Part shown: positions 9,307 through 19,135 of the stretch, piece after piece | How the letters are laid out: each line of letters opens with the position of its first letter | How positions within the stretch are numbered: position 1 is the first letter of the stretch | Made by a program: the position numbers and the translations under genes | Assembly (NCBI GenBank): GCA_025454755.1 | Contig: JALONV010000009.1 | Span: 17,789-81,788 of the forward strand | Direction: 5' to 3' | Length of the DNA: 64,000 nt | Source of the DNA: Bacteroidales bacterium | Lineage (GTDB): Bacteria; Bacteroidota; Bacteroidia; Bacteroidales; VadinHA17 | The notes under the pieces: model-generated | Databases searched by the model: none | Seen by the model: only the letters and a program-made list of their open reading frames with translations | Told to the model about the DNA's origin: nothing

Positions 9307-12300
9307 ATGAAGGTTGAATTTATTTTCGAAACCAGCTGGGAAGTCTGCAATAAAGTCGGCGGAATCCATACTGTAATCTCAACAAAAGTCCTGAACATTG
9401 TAGATGAACTTGGCGATAATTACATACTTATTGGCCCGGATGTTTGGAGGGAAGATGTAAAGAATCCGGAATTCATCCCTGATGAATCGCTCTTTGTGGA
9501 ATGGAAAGCAAGAGCTGCTTCTGAAGGTCTGAGGGTGAAAACAGGGCGATGGAATATTGCCGGAAAACCAATCGTGATGCTGATTGATTTTACTCCGTAT
9601 TTTGGTCAGCAGAATGAGATATTCGCAAAATTCTGGGAGACTTACAAGCTCGACAGCATCTCCGGTCAGTGGGATTATGTTGAACCTGCTCTTTTCGGAT
9701 ATGCCGCCGGTAAACTGATCGAAAGCTTCACATCATTTTACCATGATCATCATAACATTGTTGCTCAGTTCCATGAATGGATGACCGGCATAGGTATTCT
9801 TTACCTGAAAAAGCAGGCGCCATGGATATCTACATCATTTACAACTCATGCTACTGTTTTGGGTCGTTGCGTCGCAGGAAATAACAGACCTCTGTACGGG
9901 AAGATGAAAGAATATGTCCCCTCACAGGTTGCACGCGAGTTCAATGTTATTGCAAAACAGTCACTGGAAAAAATCTCTGCAGCCGAAGCAGATGTCTTCA
10001 CTGCGGTGAGCCAGCTAACCGGAAAGGAATGCAGCCACTTTCTCGGAAAGGACGTAGATATTGTCACTCCAAATGGTTTTGAAGATTCATTTGTACCTCC
10101 GTCCGATGTCTTTGAGGAAAGAAGACATACTGCAAGAGCGAAACTTAAGAATGTGGCAGAAGCAATTCTTGGTTATAAGCTTCCTGATGACTGTGTCCTG
10201 ATTGCAAACAGCGGCCGGTATGAATTCAGGAACAAGGGGGTTGATATTTTCATTGATTCCCTCGGAGAAATGAATAAAAAGGAAAAACTTAACAAACAGT
10301 GCGTTGCATTCATTCTGATGCCGGCATATCATAAAGGTCCGCGCCAGGACGTAGCTGACATACTTTATAATAACGGACCGGCAAATGGCGGCGACAAATA
10401 TCTTACCCACAGCCTTCATTATCCTTCAACCGATCCCGTACTGAACAGGATAAACGCCAATAATCTTCATAACGACGAAAAATCACAGGTCAAGGTTATT
10501 TTTGCCCCTTCCTACCTGAATGGAAATGATGGTATATTCAATATGCCATATTACGACCTTCTCATTGGATTCGACCTCTCTGTATTTCCATCCTATTATG
10601 AACCATGGGGATATACACCACTGGAAAGCCTGATGTTCTCGATACCCACCGTGACAACATCACTTTCGGGTTTCGGCCTCTGGGTAAGGGATTATTTCCA
10701 GAATCCGGGGAACGGCATTGCTATAGTTGAAAGGACTGATAACAACGAAAATAAAGTTATCAGCGAAATAAGGCAATTTATGGCTATGTTCGTCGGCCTT
10801 AATGAAAATGAGATCAGGGAGGCAAGAGCTAAAGCTCATGAGATCTCACGTATTGCAATGTGGGACAGTCTGGTTCAGCATTATTTCACCGCCTATGATA
10901 TGGCCCTTGAAAAGAGCGGTGAGAGAAGAGAAGAACCCCGTGAGTTTGTCGGATTCGTTGAGGCTCCGGGTGTGCCTGTACGCAAACCGCACCAGGTACC
11001 CGTATGGAAAGACATTTATGTTCAGAGCGACGTTCCTGAAAAACTCGCTTCTCTCAAGGAGCTTTCCAATAATCTGTGGTGGTCGTGGAACACTGAAGCA
11101 GAATTGTTGTTCAAGCGGATGGATCCGTCGCTTTGGGAGGAGGTAAAGCATAATCCAAAGTTGCTGTTAGAGAAGATAGATTATAAGAGACTCCTCGTCC
11201 TTGAGGATGATGAGGAATTTGTCGCCGACCTCGAAAAAGTAACCGGCAAATTCAGAGAATACATAAACCGTACTGACGATCCTGAAAAACCAACCATTGC
11301 ATATTTCAGCATGGAGTTCGGGATACATCCCTGCCTGAAGATATATTCCGGCGGATTGGGAATTCTGGCAGGTGACTACCTTAAGGAAGCAAGTGATTCA
11401 AACATTCATATTATCGGTATCGGACTTCTTTACCGGTTCGGCTATTTCAGACAAAAGCTGGGACCAAAGGGAGAACAGCTTGCCATTTATGAGGCTGAAG
11501 AATTCTCAAGACTACCGATTAATCCTGTGAAGGATGAAAAAGGTAACCACATGTCGGTCAGCATGGTATGGCCGGGAAGAACGGTGAAGATACGTGTATG
11601 GGAGGCCAAAGTAGGCAAGGTGAGCCTTGTACTTCTTGACACCGATTTTGATGATAATACTCCCGAGGACCGTACTGTTACACACCATCTTTATGGAGGT
11701 GATATTGAAAACAGACTACGGCAGGAGCTTATTCTGGGTATCGGTGGTATTCGGGCGATGGTTGCAATGGGACTGAAACCTGATGTATACCACAGCAATG
11801 AAGGCCATTCCGCATTTATCAGCCTTGAAAGACTCAGGACTATGATTGAGGAGCACCATCTCACCTTCAGCCAGGCACTTGAAGCTGTCAGAGCTTCAAC
11901 TCTTTTCACAACACATACACCGGTGCCGGCCGGGCATGATGCCTTTGAAGAAGATTTACTGAGAAAATATATCAGTCATTATCATAGCCGCCTGAATATT
12001 ACATGGGATGAGCTTATGGCCCTGGGCCGTTGCGAGACCGACATGGACAGGAAATTTAACATGAGCTACCTTGCCACACGGATGTCGCAGGAAGTCAATG
12101 GAGTAAGCAAACTTCACGGAGAAGTAAGCCAGGGAATGTTCAACAAACTTTGGCCCGGTTATCTCAAGGAAGAGCTTTTCATCGACTACGTCACCAACGG
12201 AGTTCACCATCCTACCTGGACTGCACCGGAATGGAAAGAAGTTTATAAGGAGATCACCGGAAGCGATAGTTTCGACCAGACGAACAGGGATCTCTGGGAA

Positions 12301-13530
12301 AAACTCTATAATGTCGAAGACAAAAGGATCTATGATATAAAGAGCGGACTTAAAAAGGTTCTTTTTGAGAATATCAGAAAAAGACTTCAGACCGACATGA
12401 TGCAAAGGCATGTGAGTCCCAGGACACTGATGAACATCAGCAGTCATCTCGATGAGAAAGCGCTTACAATAGGCTTTGCCCGGCGTTTTGCAACATATAA
12501 AAGAGCGACACTGATCTTCAGGGATCTTGACAGGCTTGCCCGCATTGTGAACAATCCCGAGAAACCCGTTCAGTTCATTTTTGCAGGAAAGGCTCATCCG
12601 CATGACGGAGGAGGCCAGGACCTGATAAGAAGGATTCTCGAAATTTCACAGATGCCTCAGTTTACCGGCAAGGTCATTTTCCTGGAAAATTATGATATCG
12701 AACTTGCCAAATACCTGGTGAGAGGTGTGGATATATGGCTCAATACACCGACAAGGCCTTTGGAAGCATCAGGCACAAGCGGTGAAAAAGCAGTGATGAA
12801 CGGGACAATACATTTCAGCGTTCTCGATGGCTGGTGGGTTGAAGGTTACAGAGCTTATGCAGGCTGGGCGCTTCCGAAGAAGAAATCATTTGAAAACCAG
12901 GATCTTCAGGATGATGTAGACGCAGAGACGATCTATAACATGCTCGAATTTGAAATAATCCCGGCTTATTATTCATTTGACAACCAGGGCGTTCCCGTAG
13001 AATGGGTCAGCCTTATCAAGAACACCATGATCAAGATCGCTCCTGAGTTTACGATGAAACGCCAGCTCGACGATTACTGCGAAAAATATTACTACAAGCT
13101 GTTTACACGTAGTAAATATCTCATTGCCAACAATTTTGACAAGGCAAAAGAGATGGCTGTATGGAAGAAGACAATGAAAGATGAGTGGGATAACATAGAG
13201 GTACTGAATTACAGCTTTGAGAAACCCGGCGAAAATATTTATCATTCAGGCCATGATTATAAAGCTGAAATAGCACTACATGTCCACAAAATACCAAAGG
13301 AAAATGTAGGTGTCGAGTTTATCATCACTCATATGAGCAAGGAGGGCGAGCATGAGTTTGTGGCAAGCAATGAATTTGTACTTGTAAGCAGCAGGAGCGG
13401 GAAATGCCTGTACAGGGCAAACCTGGTTCCGGAAAAAGCAGGCACATTCTTCTATGGCATAAGGATATACCCCAAACATAAGGATCTTCCGCACAAGCAG
13501 GATTTCTATCTGCTGCGCTGGATCGATTAA
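9307..13530 (+). CDS. Fused GT3-type glycogen synthase / alpha-glucan phosphorylase (GT35)
   Basis: N-terminal FETSWEVCNKVGGIHTVISTK (eukaryotic-type GT3); C-terminal NNLWWSWNTEAELLF (DUF3417), YFSMEFGIHPCLKIYSGGLGILAGDYLKEASD and the PLP region EASGTSGEKAVMNGTIHFSVLDGWWVEGY. Confidence 0.9.
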   Translation: MKVEFIFETSWEVCNKVGGIHTVISTKVLNIVDELGDNYILIGPDVWREDVKNPEFIPDESLFVEWKARAASEGLRVKTGRWNIAGKPIVMLIDFTPYFGQQNEIFAKFWETYKLDSISGQWDYVEPALFGYAAGKLIESFTSFYHDHHNIVAQFHEWMTGIGILYLKKQAPWISTSFTTHATVLGRCVAGNNRPLYGKMKEYVPSQVAREFNVIAKQSLEKISAAEADVFTAVSQLTGKECSHFLGKDVDIVTPNGFEDSFVPPSDVFEERRHTARAKLKNVAEAILGYKLPDDCVLIANSGRYEFRNKGVDIFIDSLGEMNKKEKLNKQCVAFILMPAYHKGPRQDVADILYNNGPANGGDKYLTHSLHYPSTDPVLNRINANNLHNDEKSQVKVIFAPSYLNGNDGIFNMPYYDLLIGFDLSVFPSYYEPWGYTPLESLMFSIPTVTTSLSGFGLWVRDYFQNPGNGIAIVERTDNNENKVISEIRQFMAMFVGLNENEIREARAKAHEISRIAMWDSLVQHYFTAYDMALEKSGERREEPREFVGFVEAPGVPVRKPHQVPVWKDIYVQSDVPEKLASLKELSNNLWWSWNTEAELLFKRMDPSLWEEVKHNPKLLLEKIDYKRLLVLEDDEEFVADLEKVTGKFREYINRTDDPEKPTIAYFSMEFGIHPCLKIYSGGLGILAGDYLKEASDSNIHIIGIGLLYRFGYFRQKLGPKGEQLAIYEAEEFSRLPINPVKDEKGNHMSVSMVWPGRTVKIRVWEAKVGKVSLVLLDTDFDDNTPEDRTVTHHLYGGDIENRLRQELILGIGGIRAMVAMGLKPDVYHSNEGHSAFISLERLRTMIEEHHLTFSQALEAVRASTLFTTHTPVPAGHDAFEEDLLRKYISHYHSRLNITWDELMALGRCETDMDRKFNMSYLATRMSQEVNGVSKLHGEVSQGMFNKLWPGYLKEELFIDYVTNGVHHPTWTAPEWKEVYKEITGSDSFDQTNRDLWEKLYNVEDKRIYDIKSGLKKVLFENIRKRLQTDMMQRHVSPRTLMNISSHLDEKALTIGFARRFATYKRATLIFRDLDRLARIVNNPEKPVQFIFAGKAHPHDGGGQDLIRRILEISQMPQFTGKVIFLENYDIELAKYLVRGVDIWLNTPTRPLEASGTSGEKAVMNGTIHFSVLDGWWVEGYRAYAGWALPKKKSFENQDLQDDVDAETIYNMLEFEIIPAYYSFDNQGVPVEWVSLIKNTMIKIAPEFTMKRQLDDYCEKYYYKLFTRSKYLIANNFDKAKEMAVWKKTMKDEWDNIEVLNYSFEKPGENIYHSGHDYKAEIALHVHKIPKENVGVEFIITHMSKEGEHEFVASNEFVLVSSRSGKCLYRANLVPEKAGTFFYGIRIYPKHKDLPHKQDFYLLRWID

Positions 13531-15560
13531 ATATCGGTTGCTTTCCTGATAGCCTCCCTTTTGAATACAATGGCTGTTCTTGAAGGCAGGTACAAATAGA
13601 GCTGGAAGGGAACATTCAATGTTGTCCTTTCTGCTTTTCTGACAGATGTATATACTGATCTTCTGTCTATACGGTCGAATCCTCCAAATTCGGGATTATC
13701 GGAATCAATGATCATACTGAATTTTCCCTTAACTGGTATTCCATAGTCGGTAAATGAGCGGGTTGGATTGAAGTTGAAAACGAAAAGCAGATCGCCTCTT
13801 GTGAAAGCAATGATCTTGTCATTGCTGTTCTCTGTTAATCTTCCGATATAAAGGTCGTCGAGTATCCTGTAATTATGCTGAAGTGCAGTCATTTGCCTGT
13901 CGAACCTGGCAAGGAACTGGTATTTGAGATCATTGTTTTCCAGGAGCTGCCATTGCCTGAGCGCATATTTGTAACTCCAGTTGTTTCCTTCACGGGGAAA
14001 ATCAATCCACTCGGGATGCCCGAACTCGTTTCCCATGAAATTCAGATAACCACCGCCTGCAGTGCTGAAAGTCAGGAGGCGGATCATTTTATGAAGAGCA
14101 ATGCCACGGTCGATATTAAAGCTGTGGTGTGATTTTGTCATACCGGTGTACATCTCGGCATCTATCATTCTGAAAATAAGTGTCTTGTCTCCGACGAGTG
14201 CCTGGTCGTGCGATTCACAGTACGAAATTATTTTTTCTTCAGGGCGGTGCTGTGTAAGCTCATGCATCAGATGTCCCATATCCCAGTTCTCATCCATGGT
14301 CTCCTTGATAAGTTTGATCCAGAAGTCGGGAACGCCCATAGAAAGCCTGTAATCAAACCCATAACCCCTTTTTGATGTTTCTGCTGCAAGACCAGGCATT
14401 CCGCTCATCTCTTCCGCGACAGTAATTGAATGTGGCCTGAATTCATGGATCATTTTATTAGCCAGGTAGAGGTATACAAGCGCATCAACATCCTGCCCTG
14501 CGTCAAAATATTCACCATAGGAAGTAAAATTCTTTCCCAGTCCATGGTCATAATAGATCATACTGGTAATGCCATCGAACCGGAATCCGTCAAACTTATA
14601 TTCTTCCAGCCAGTAGCGGCAGTTGGATAACAGGAAATGTATCACACTATCCTTGCCATAGTCGAAGCAGAGCGAATCCCATGCTATATGATTTCTGCGA
14701 TTTCCCGTGTGGAAATACTGGCCGGGAGAACCATCGAAAAGACCCAGTCCCTCGTTCACATTCTTGACGGAATGGGAATGAACAAGATCCATGATGACCC
14801 GCAGGCCCGCCTTATGTGCGTTGTCAATCAGCTCTTTAAGCTCTTCGGGTGTCCCGAAGCGCGATGAGGCTGCAAAGAAATTGGCAACGTGATATCCGAA
14901 TGATCCATATAAAGGGTGTTCCTGGACGGCCATCAGCTGGATTGTATTATAACCTGCCCTGGCAATTATGGGAATAATATTATCAGTGAATTCCCTGTAC
15001 GTCCCTGTTTTCTCCAGAGGAGTGGCCATACCTACATGAGCCTCATATATCACCGGGGTTGTTGCTTCTGAAACAAAAGTTTCAATTTGCCATTTATAGG
15101 ATTTTTCAGGAATCCAGACCTGGGCGGAGAAGATCTTAGTCCTGTCGTCCTGAACCACACGGTTTGCATAGGAAGGGATACGCTCTCCCTTACCGCCATG
15201 CCAGTGAACACTAAGCTTGTACAGGTCGCCATGGTTCATCGCCTGAATCGGGAATATTATTTCCCAATCGCCATGCTGATTGATCCTGGTCATCCTGAAC
15301 TCAGGCTTCTCCTTCCAACCCGTAAATGTTCCTTTCAGGAAGATATCAGTTGCATTAGGCGCATGCTCCCTGAAGATCCAATTGTCTTTGTCCCTGTGAA
15401 GGCCGTAATAGAAATGTCCCATGGCAAATCCGGAGAGAGTTCCACTGCCGGCAAGCTGCCTTTCTTTCTGATGACATTTGCTTATCCGTTCATCAATTAT
15501 TTCTGTGAATGGTTTCAGCCAGGGATCGACAGTATAAAATTTTGCAGCACCAGTCTTCAT
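13527..15560 (-). CDS. glgB: 1,4-alpha-glucan branching enzyme (eukaryotic-like GH13_8 type)
   Basis: VIYEAHVGMA, VIMDLVHSHSVKN, FDGFRFDGITSMIYYDHGL, VAEEMSGMP, NFMGNEFGHPEWIDFPR. Confidence 0.9.
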   Translation of the reverse strand: MKTGAAKFYTVDPWLKPFTEIIDERISKCHQKERQLAGSGTLSGFAMGHFYYGLHRDKDNWIFREHAPNATDIFLKGTFTGWKEKPEFRMTRINQHGDWEIIFPIQAMNHGDLYKLSVHWHGGKGERIPSYANRVVQDDRTKIFSAQVWIPEKSYKWQIETFVSEATTPVIYEAHVGMATPLEKTGTYREFTDNIIPIIARAGYNTIQLMAVQEHPLYGSFGYHVANFFAASSRFGTPEELKELIDNAHKAGLRVIMDLVHSHSVKNVNEGLGLFDGSPGQYFHTGNRRNHIAWDSLCFDYGKDSVIHFLLSNCRYWLEEYKFDGFRFDGITSMIYYDHGLGKNFTSYGEYFDAGQDVDALVYLYLANKMIHEFRPHSITVAEEMSGMPGLAAETSKRGYGFDYRLSMGVPDFWIKLIKETMDENWDMGHLMHELTQHRPEEKIISYCESHDQALVGDKTLIFRMIDAEMYTGMTKSHHSFNIDRGIALHKMIRLLTFSTAGGGYLNFMGNEFGHPEWIDFPREGNNWSYKYALRQWQLLENNDLKYQFLARFDRQMTALQHNYRILDDLYIGRLTENSNDKIIAFTRGDLLFVFNFNPTRSFTDYGIPVKGKFSMIIDSDNPEFGGFDRIDRRSVYTSVRKAERTTLNVPFQLYLYLPSRTAIVFKREAIRKATDI

Positions 15561-15655
15561 GGATTGGATATATTAGCATAAAAATACAAAAACTAAATCA
15601 TAATTAACTGCCATATTGCAATGCTTTGCTAATTTTGCGGCGATATATTCCATGT

Positions 15656-16585
15656 ATGGAAATTCACGAAGGATACTATAACCTGGATCTGAAAAAGCCT
15701 GTCGTCACCATGGGTATTTTCGATGGTGTCCATCGAGGACACAGGATTCTTCTTGATACACTTGTGAATTGCGCTGCTGCTTCAGGAGGTGAATCCGTCG
15801 TTATCACTTTTGACCCGCATCCGCGGCTGGTGTTGGACAAGAACAAAAAGAAACTGTCATTCCTTTCTGATATGGATGAGAAAAGACAACTTCTTGAAAA
15901 AGCACATGTCAATCATCTGATTATTATCAGTTTCACTCCCGCATTCAGCAGAATGACTGCCAACGATTTCGTCAGGAAAGTGCTTGCCGAAAAAGTAAAA
16001 ACCAGGTACCTTATTATCGGCCATGACCATCATTTCGGATACCATGGCGAAGGTAATTTTGATACTGTCAATAAATGCGCGTCCTCGATGGGATTTGTTG
16101 TCGAACAGTTACGGGGACTTAAGTCCAGGGAAGGTGTCATCAGCTCATCACTCATACGCGAAGCTCTGCTGACTGGAAACCTTGATAATGCAAACAAATG
16201 GCTTGGATACTGTTATTCGCTTAAGGGACAAGTTGTTAAGGGAAGAGGAATCGGAAGGAAACTGGGATTTCCCACAGCAAACCTTAAACCATGCTACAGA
16301 TATAAACTAATTCCTGCCGACGGTGTTTATGCTGTGGAAGTAAAAGTGAATAATGAAATAAAACCGGGTATGCTGAGCATTGGTACAAATCCAACAGTAA
16401 GCAAAGAACCCGGAAGGAGATCGGTAGAAGTAAATATTTTTGATTTCGGGAGAGATATTTACGGGATGGAAATTGAGGTAATGTTCAGATATCGCCTGCG
16501 CAACGAGATCAGATTTGAGACTGTCGGACAGCTTTCTCTGCAAATGCAGCAGGACAGGGCGGTGGCTCTCACCCTTCTGGTATGA
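15656..16585 (+). CDS. ribF: Bifunctional riboflavin kinase/FAD synthetase
   Basis: VTMGIFDGVHRGHRILL, GHDHHFGYHGEGN, GRGIGRKLGFPTANL; ATG at 15656 preferred over 15626. Confidence 0.9.
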   Translation: MEIHEGYYNLDLKKPVVTMGIFDGVHRGHRILLDTLVNCAAASGGESVVITFDPHPRLVLDKNKKKLSFLSDMDEKRQLLEKAHVNHLIIISFTPAFSRMTANDFVRKVLAEKVKTRYLIIGHDHHFGYHGEGNFDTVNKCASSMGFVVEQLRGLKSREGVISSSLIREALLTGNLDNANKWLGYCYSLKGQVVKGRGIGRKLGFPTANLKPCYRYKLIPADGVYAVEVKVNNEIKPGMLSIGTNPTVSKEPGRRSVEVNIFDFGRDIYGMEIEVMFRYRLRNEIRFETVGQLSLQMQQDRAVALTLLV

Positions 16586-16606
16586 ACAACAACCGGTATA
16601 TTTTGT

Positions 16607-16614
16607 TAAATTTG
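16607..16614 (+). promoter_or_regulatory. Bacteroidetes -7 box (TAAATTTG) upstream of ahcY
   Basis: Exact TAnnTTTG, 21 bp upstream of the ATG at 16636. Confidence 0.5.
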
Positions 16615-16635
16615 CAGGCTTAACATGAAATAAAG

Positions 16636-18051
16636 ATGACATTAGTAAAGGAAAAAATGGAATATAAAGTAAAAGATATCTCCCTTTCCGATTTTGGAAG
16701 AAAGGAGATAAAAATAGCTGAAAAGGAGATGCCTGGACTTCTGGCAATAAGGAAGAAATATGCAGCTGAAAAGCCGCTTAAGGGAGCACGGATCACGGGT
16801 TCTCTTCATATGACAATCCAGACTGCCGTTCTGATTGAGACTCTGAAAGAACTTGGAGCTGACGTTCGCTGGGCAAGCTGCAATATTTTTTCGACTCAGG
16901 ATCATGCCGCCGCCGCGATAGCAAAAGCCGGAATCCCTGTATTTGCATGGAAAGGAGAGTCCCTTGAAGAGTACTGGTGGTGCACTGCGCAGGCGCTTTC
17001 ATTTCCGGAAGGCAAAGGCCCGAATCTCATTGTTGATGATGGCGGTGATGCATCTCTTCTTGTTCATCTTGGCTATAAGGCGGAAAATGATCCTTCGATT
17101 CTCGAAAAGAAACCATCCAGCCGCGAAGAAGCAATTATCTTTTCAACCCTTAAAAATATCCTTGCAGACGAACCGGGCAAATGGCATCGTGCAGTTGCTG
17201 AACTCAAAGGCATTTCGGAAGAGACAACAACGGGTGTTCACAGGCTTTACCAGATGCTCGACAACAATGAGTTGCTGGTGCCGGCAATAAATGTTAACGA
17301 TTCGGTAACAAAATCCAAGTTCGATAATCTTTATGGTTGCCGCGAATCACTTGCCGACGGAATAAAAAGAGCCACTGATGTGATGATTGCAGGCAAAATT
17401 GTTGTAGTCTGCGGTTATGGCGATGTAGGCAAGGGCTGTGCAAAATCGATGAGAGCTTACGGGGCAAGGGTGATAATCACAGAGATCGATCCGATCTGTG
17501 CTCTCCAGGCATCCATGGAAGGCTTTGAGGTAAAAACTATTGAAGATACACTGGATGAGGGAAATATTTTTGTCACCGCAACCGGTAACCGTGATATAAT
17601 AACTGTTGAGCACATGAAGAAAATGAAGGACCAGGCTATCGTTTGCAATATTGGTCACTTCGACAACGAGATACAGGTTGATGGATTGAATGATTTCAAA
17701 GGCATCAATAAAATTAATATCAAGCCGCAGGTTGACCAGTATGTATTCCCTGACGGGCATGCTGTTTTTATTCTTGCAGAGGGCAGGCTTGTGAACCTGG
17801 GTTGTGCCACGGGTCATCCTTCATTTGTGATGAGCAACTCATTCAGTAACCAGACTCTTGCACAGATCGATCTTTGGAAAAAAGATTATAAGATCGGCGT
17901 TTACAGGCTTCCCAAATATCTTGATGAGGAGGTCGCAAGGCTTCATCTTGGCCAGCTTGGAGTAAAGCTTACGCAGCTTACGAAAGAACAGGCTGATTAT
18001 ATTGGTGTACCGAAGGAGGGACCTTATAAACCGGAGCATTACCGATATTAA
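16636..18051 (+). CDS. ahcY: Adenosylhomocysteinase
   Basis: [39 protein letters not shown]-terminal YKPEHYRY. Confidence 0.97.
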   Translation: MTLVKEKMEYKVKDISLSDFGRKEIKIAEKEMPGLLAIRKKYAAEKPLKGARITGSLHMTIQTAVLIETLKELGADVRWASCNIFSTQDHAAAAIAKAGIPVFAWKGESLEEYWWCTAQALSFPEGKGPNLIVDDGGDASLLVHLGYKAENDPSILEKKPSSREEAIIFSTLKNILADEPGKWHRAVAELKGISEETTTGVHRLYQMLDNNELLVPAINVNDSVTKSKFDNLYGCRESLADGIKRATDVMIAGKIVVVCGYGDVGKGCAKSMRAYGARVIITEIDPICALQASMEGFEVKTIEDTLDEGNIFVTATGNRDIITVEHMKKMKDQAIVCNIGHFDNEIQVDGLNDFKGINKINIKPQVDQYVFPDGHAVFILAEGRLVNLGCATGHPSFVMSNSFSNQTLAQIDLWKKDYKIGVYRLPKYLDEEVARLHLGQLGVKLTQLTKEQADYIGVPKEGPYKPEHYRY

Positions 18052-18521
18052 TAATTCTGAACAGTCAGGTATCTGCCATTCAGAATAGTTCTATAGTTTT
18101 TCAACGGGTATCTGCCAGGACCTGATGCAGGAGTCCCGGATGCGGCAAGTGCATATGTAGTATTGCATTTTGGGCATCTGGCGATCGTAAAATCAATAAT
18201 TACTTTTACGCTCTGTCCGTTATCGACATATTCATGAGGGCAGGTCCTGTCATATGCATAATATCCATCAGCACCGGAAAATATTATTATGCCATTCCCA
18301 TTATATCCGCCTGCATACCTGGCATAATCGATCCTTTGATCGCCTGCATCAACTGTATCAGATCCAACCAGATTGTAAATGTTCGGAAAATCCAGAAGAT
18401 CTATGGTGAAGTCGACATACTCATACGGTATCACATCATTTTTATTCTTTTCGCATGAAATCAGCAGAGAAGTAATTACCAGTATAAGGAAAAAATATTT
18501 TAATTTTGGGCTTGTGGGCAT
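18048..18521 (-). CDS. Rieske-like lipoprotein
   Basis: Lipobox ([13 protein letters not shown]); RTCPHEY ... [30 protein letters not shown] resembles a Rieske fold with CxH/CxxC; start at the ATG encoding [11 protein letters not shown] preferred over 18578. Confidence 0.65.
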   Translation of the reverse strand: MPTSPKLKYFFLILVITSLLISCEKNKNDVIPYEYVDFTIDLLDFPNIYNLVGSDTVDAGDQRIDYARYAGGYNGNGIIIFSGADGYYAYDRTCPHEYVDNGQSVKVIIDFTIARCPKCNTTYALAASGTPASGPGRYPLKNYRTILNGRYLTVQNY

Positions 18522-18601
18522 TTCCGGTTTAATTTTCGGTAAAATTAGCATTACCGGTGGAAATGTAACGAAAAACAATATGTGTTTATTTTAATTATCT
18601 T

Positions 18602-18994
18602 ATGATGAACAGACTCGCTATCAGAAAAATCCTTGTTTTATCATTTAGCTTCTTTATCACTATTACATTTTGCGAAAGCCGATCATATGGCCGTACAATA
18701 GTTACAGGCCATTTGATTAGCATGTCAGACATGCCGGTTCAACAAAAGAAGTCAAAAGTAAGTAGACCCAAATCAGCCAGGAAAGTACAGAAGGAAGCGG
18801 ATAAGAAAGAAAAAAAGCAGGATAAGGATTATGCAAAGTTCGTAAAGGAGAATCAGAAAAGGTCGATTGAGATACAAACGCCTGAGGTTAAGGCCCGTAT
18901 GAAGCAGAACGTTAAAAATGCCAATGCAAACTACAAGGCAAAAAAGAAGAACAATGCTTCCAGGACAAAACAGGCCGGGAAAAAATACAGGTAA
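18602..18994 (+). CDS. Small secreted Lys-rich hypothetical protein
   Basis: ORF 130 aa, N-terminal signal-like segment followed by a highly basic, low-complexity mature region. Confidence 0.5.
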   Translation: MMNRLAIRKILVLSFSFFITITFCESRSYGRTIVTGHLISMSDMPVQQKKSKVSRPKSARKVQKEADKKEKKQDKDYAKFVKENQKRSIEIQTPEVKARMKQNVKNANANYKAKKKNNASRTKQAGKKYR

Positions 18995-19043
18995 AGACAA
19001 ATAAAAAAATATGATTTTGTAAACATCTTATTTTCAGGTTTTT

Positions 19044-19075
19044 TTTGGATTTATTTTAAGAATTTATTATATTTG
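19044..19075 (+). promoter_or_regulatory. Bacteroidetes sigma-A type promoter of greA (TTTG-N20-TATATTTG)
   Basis: TTTG at 19044-19047 and TATATTTG at 19068-19075, 20 bp spacing. Confidence 0.7.
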
Positions 19076-19079
19076 TCTT

Positions 19080-19119
19080 ATGAAGAGTTCCGGAAACCCC
19101 GGAATTCTTCATGTTTTTT
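19080..19119 (+). terminator. Intrinsic-terminator-like hairpin in the greA leader
   Basis: ATGAAGAGTTCCGG-aaacc-CCGGAATTCTTCAT (14 bp, one G-U) followed by GTTTTTT. Confidence 0.75.
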
Positions 19120-19135
19120 AATATAACAGCTTACC

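Noticed and set aside
11956-12603. 215-aa antisense ORF inside the phosphorylase
   Set aside because: Shadow ORF of a clear GT35 coding region.
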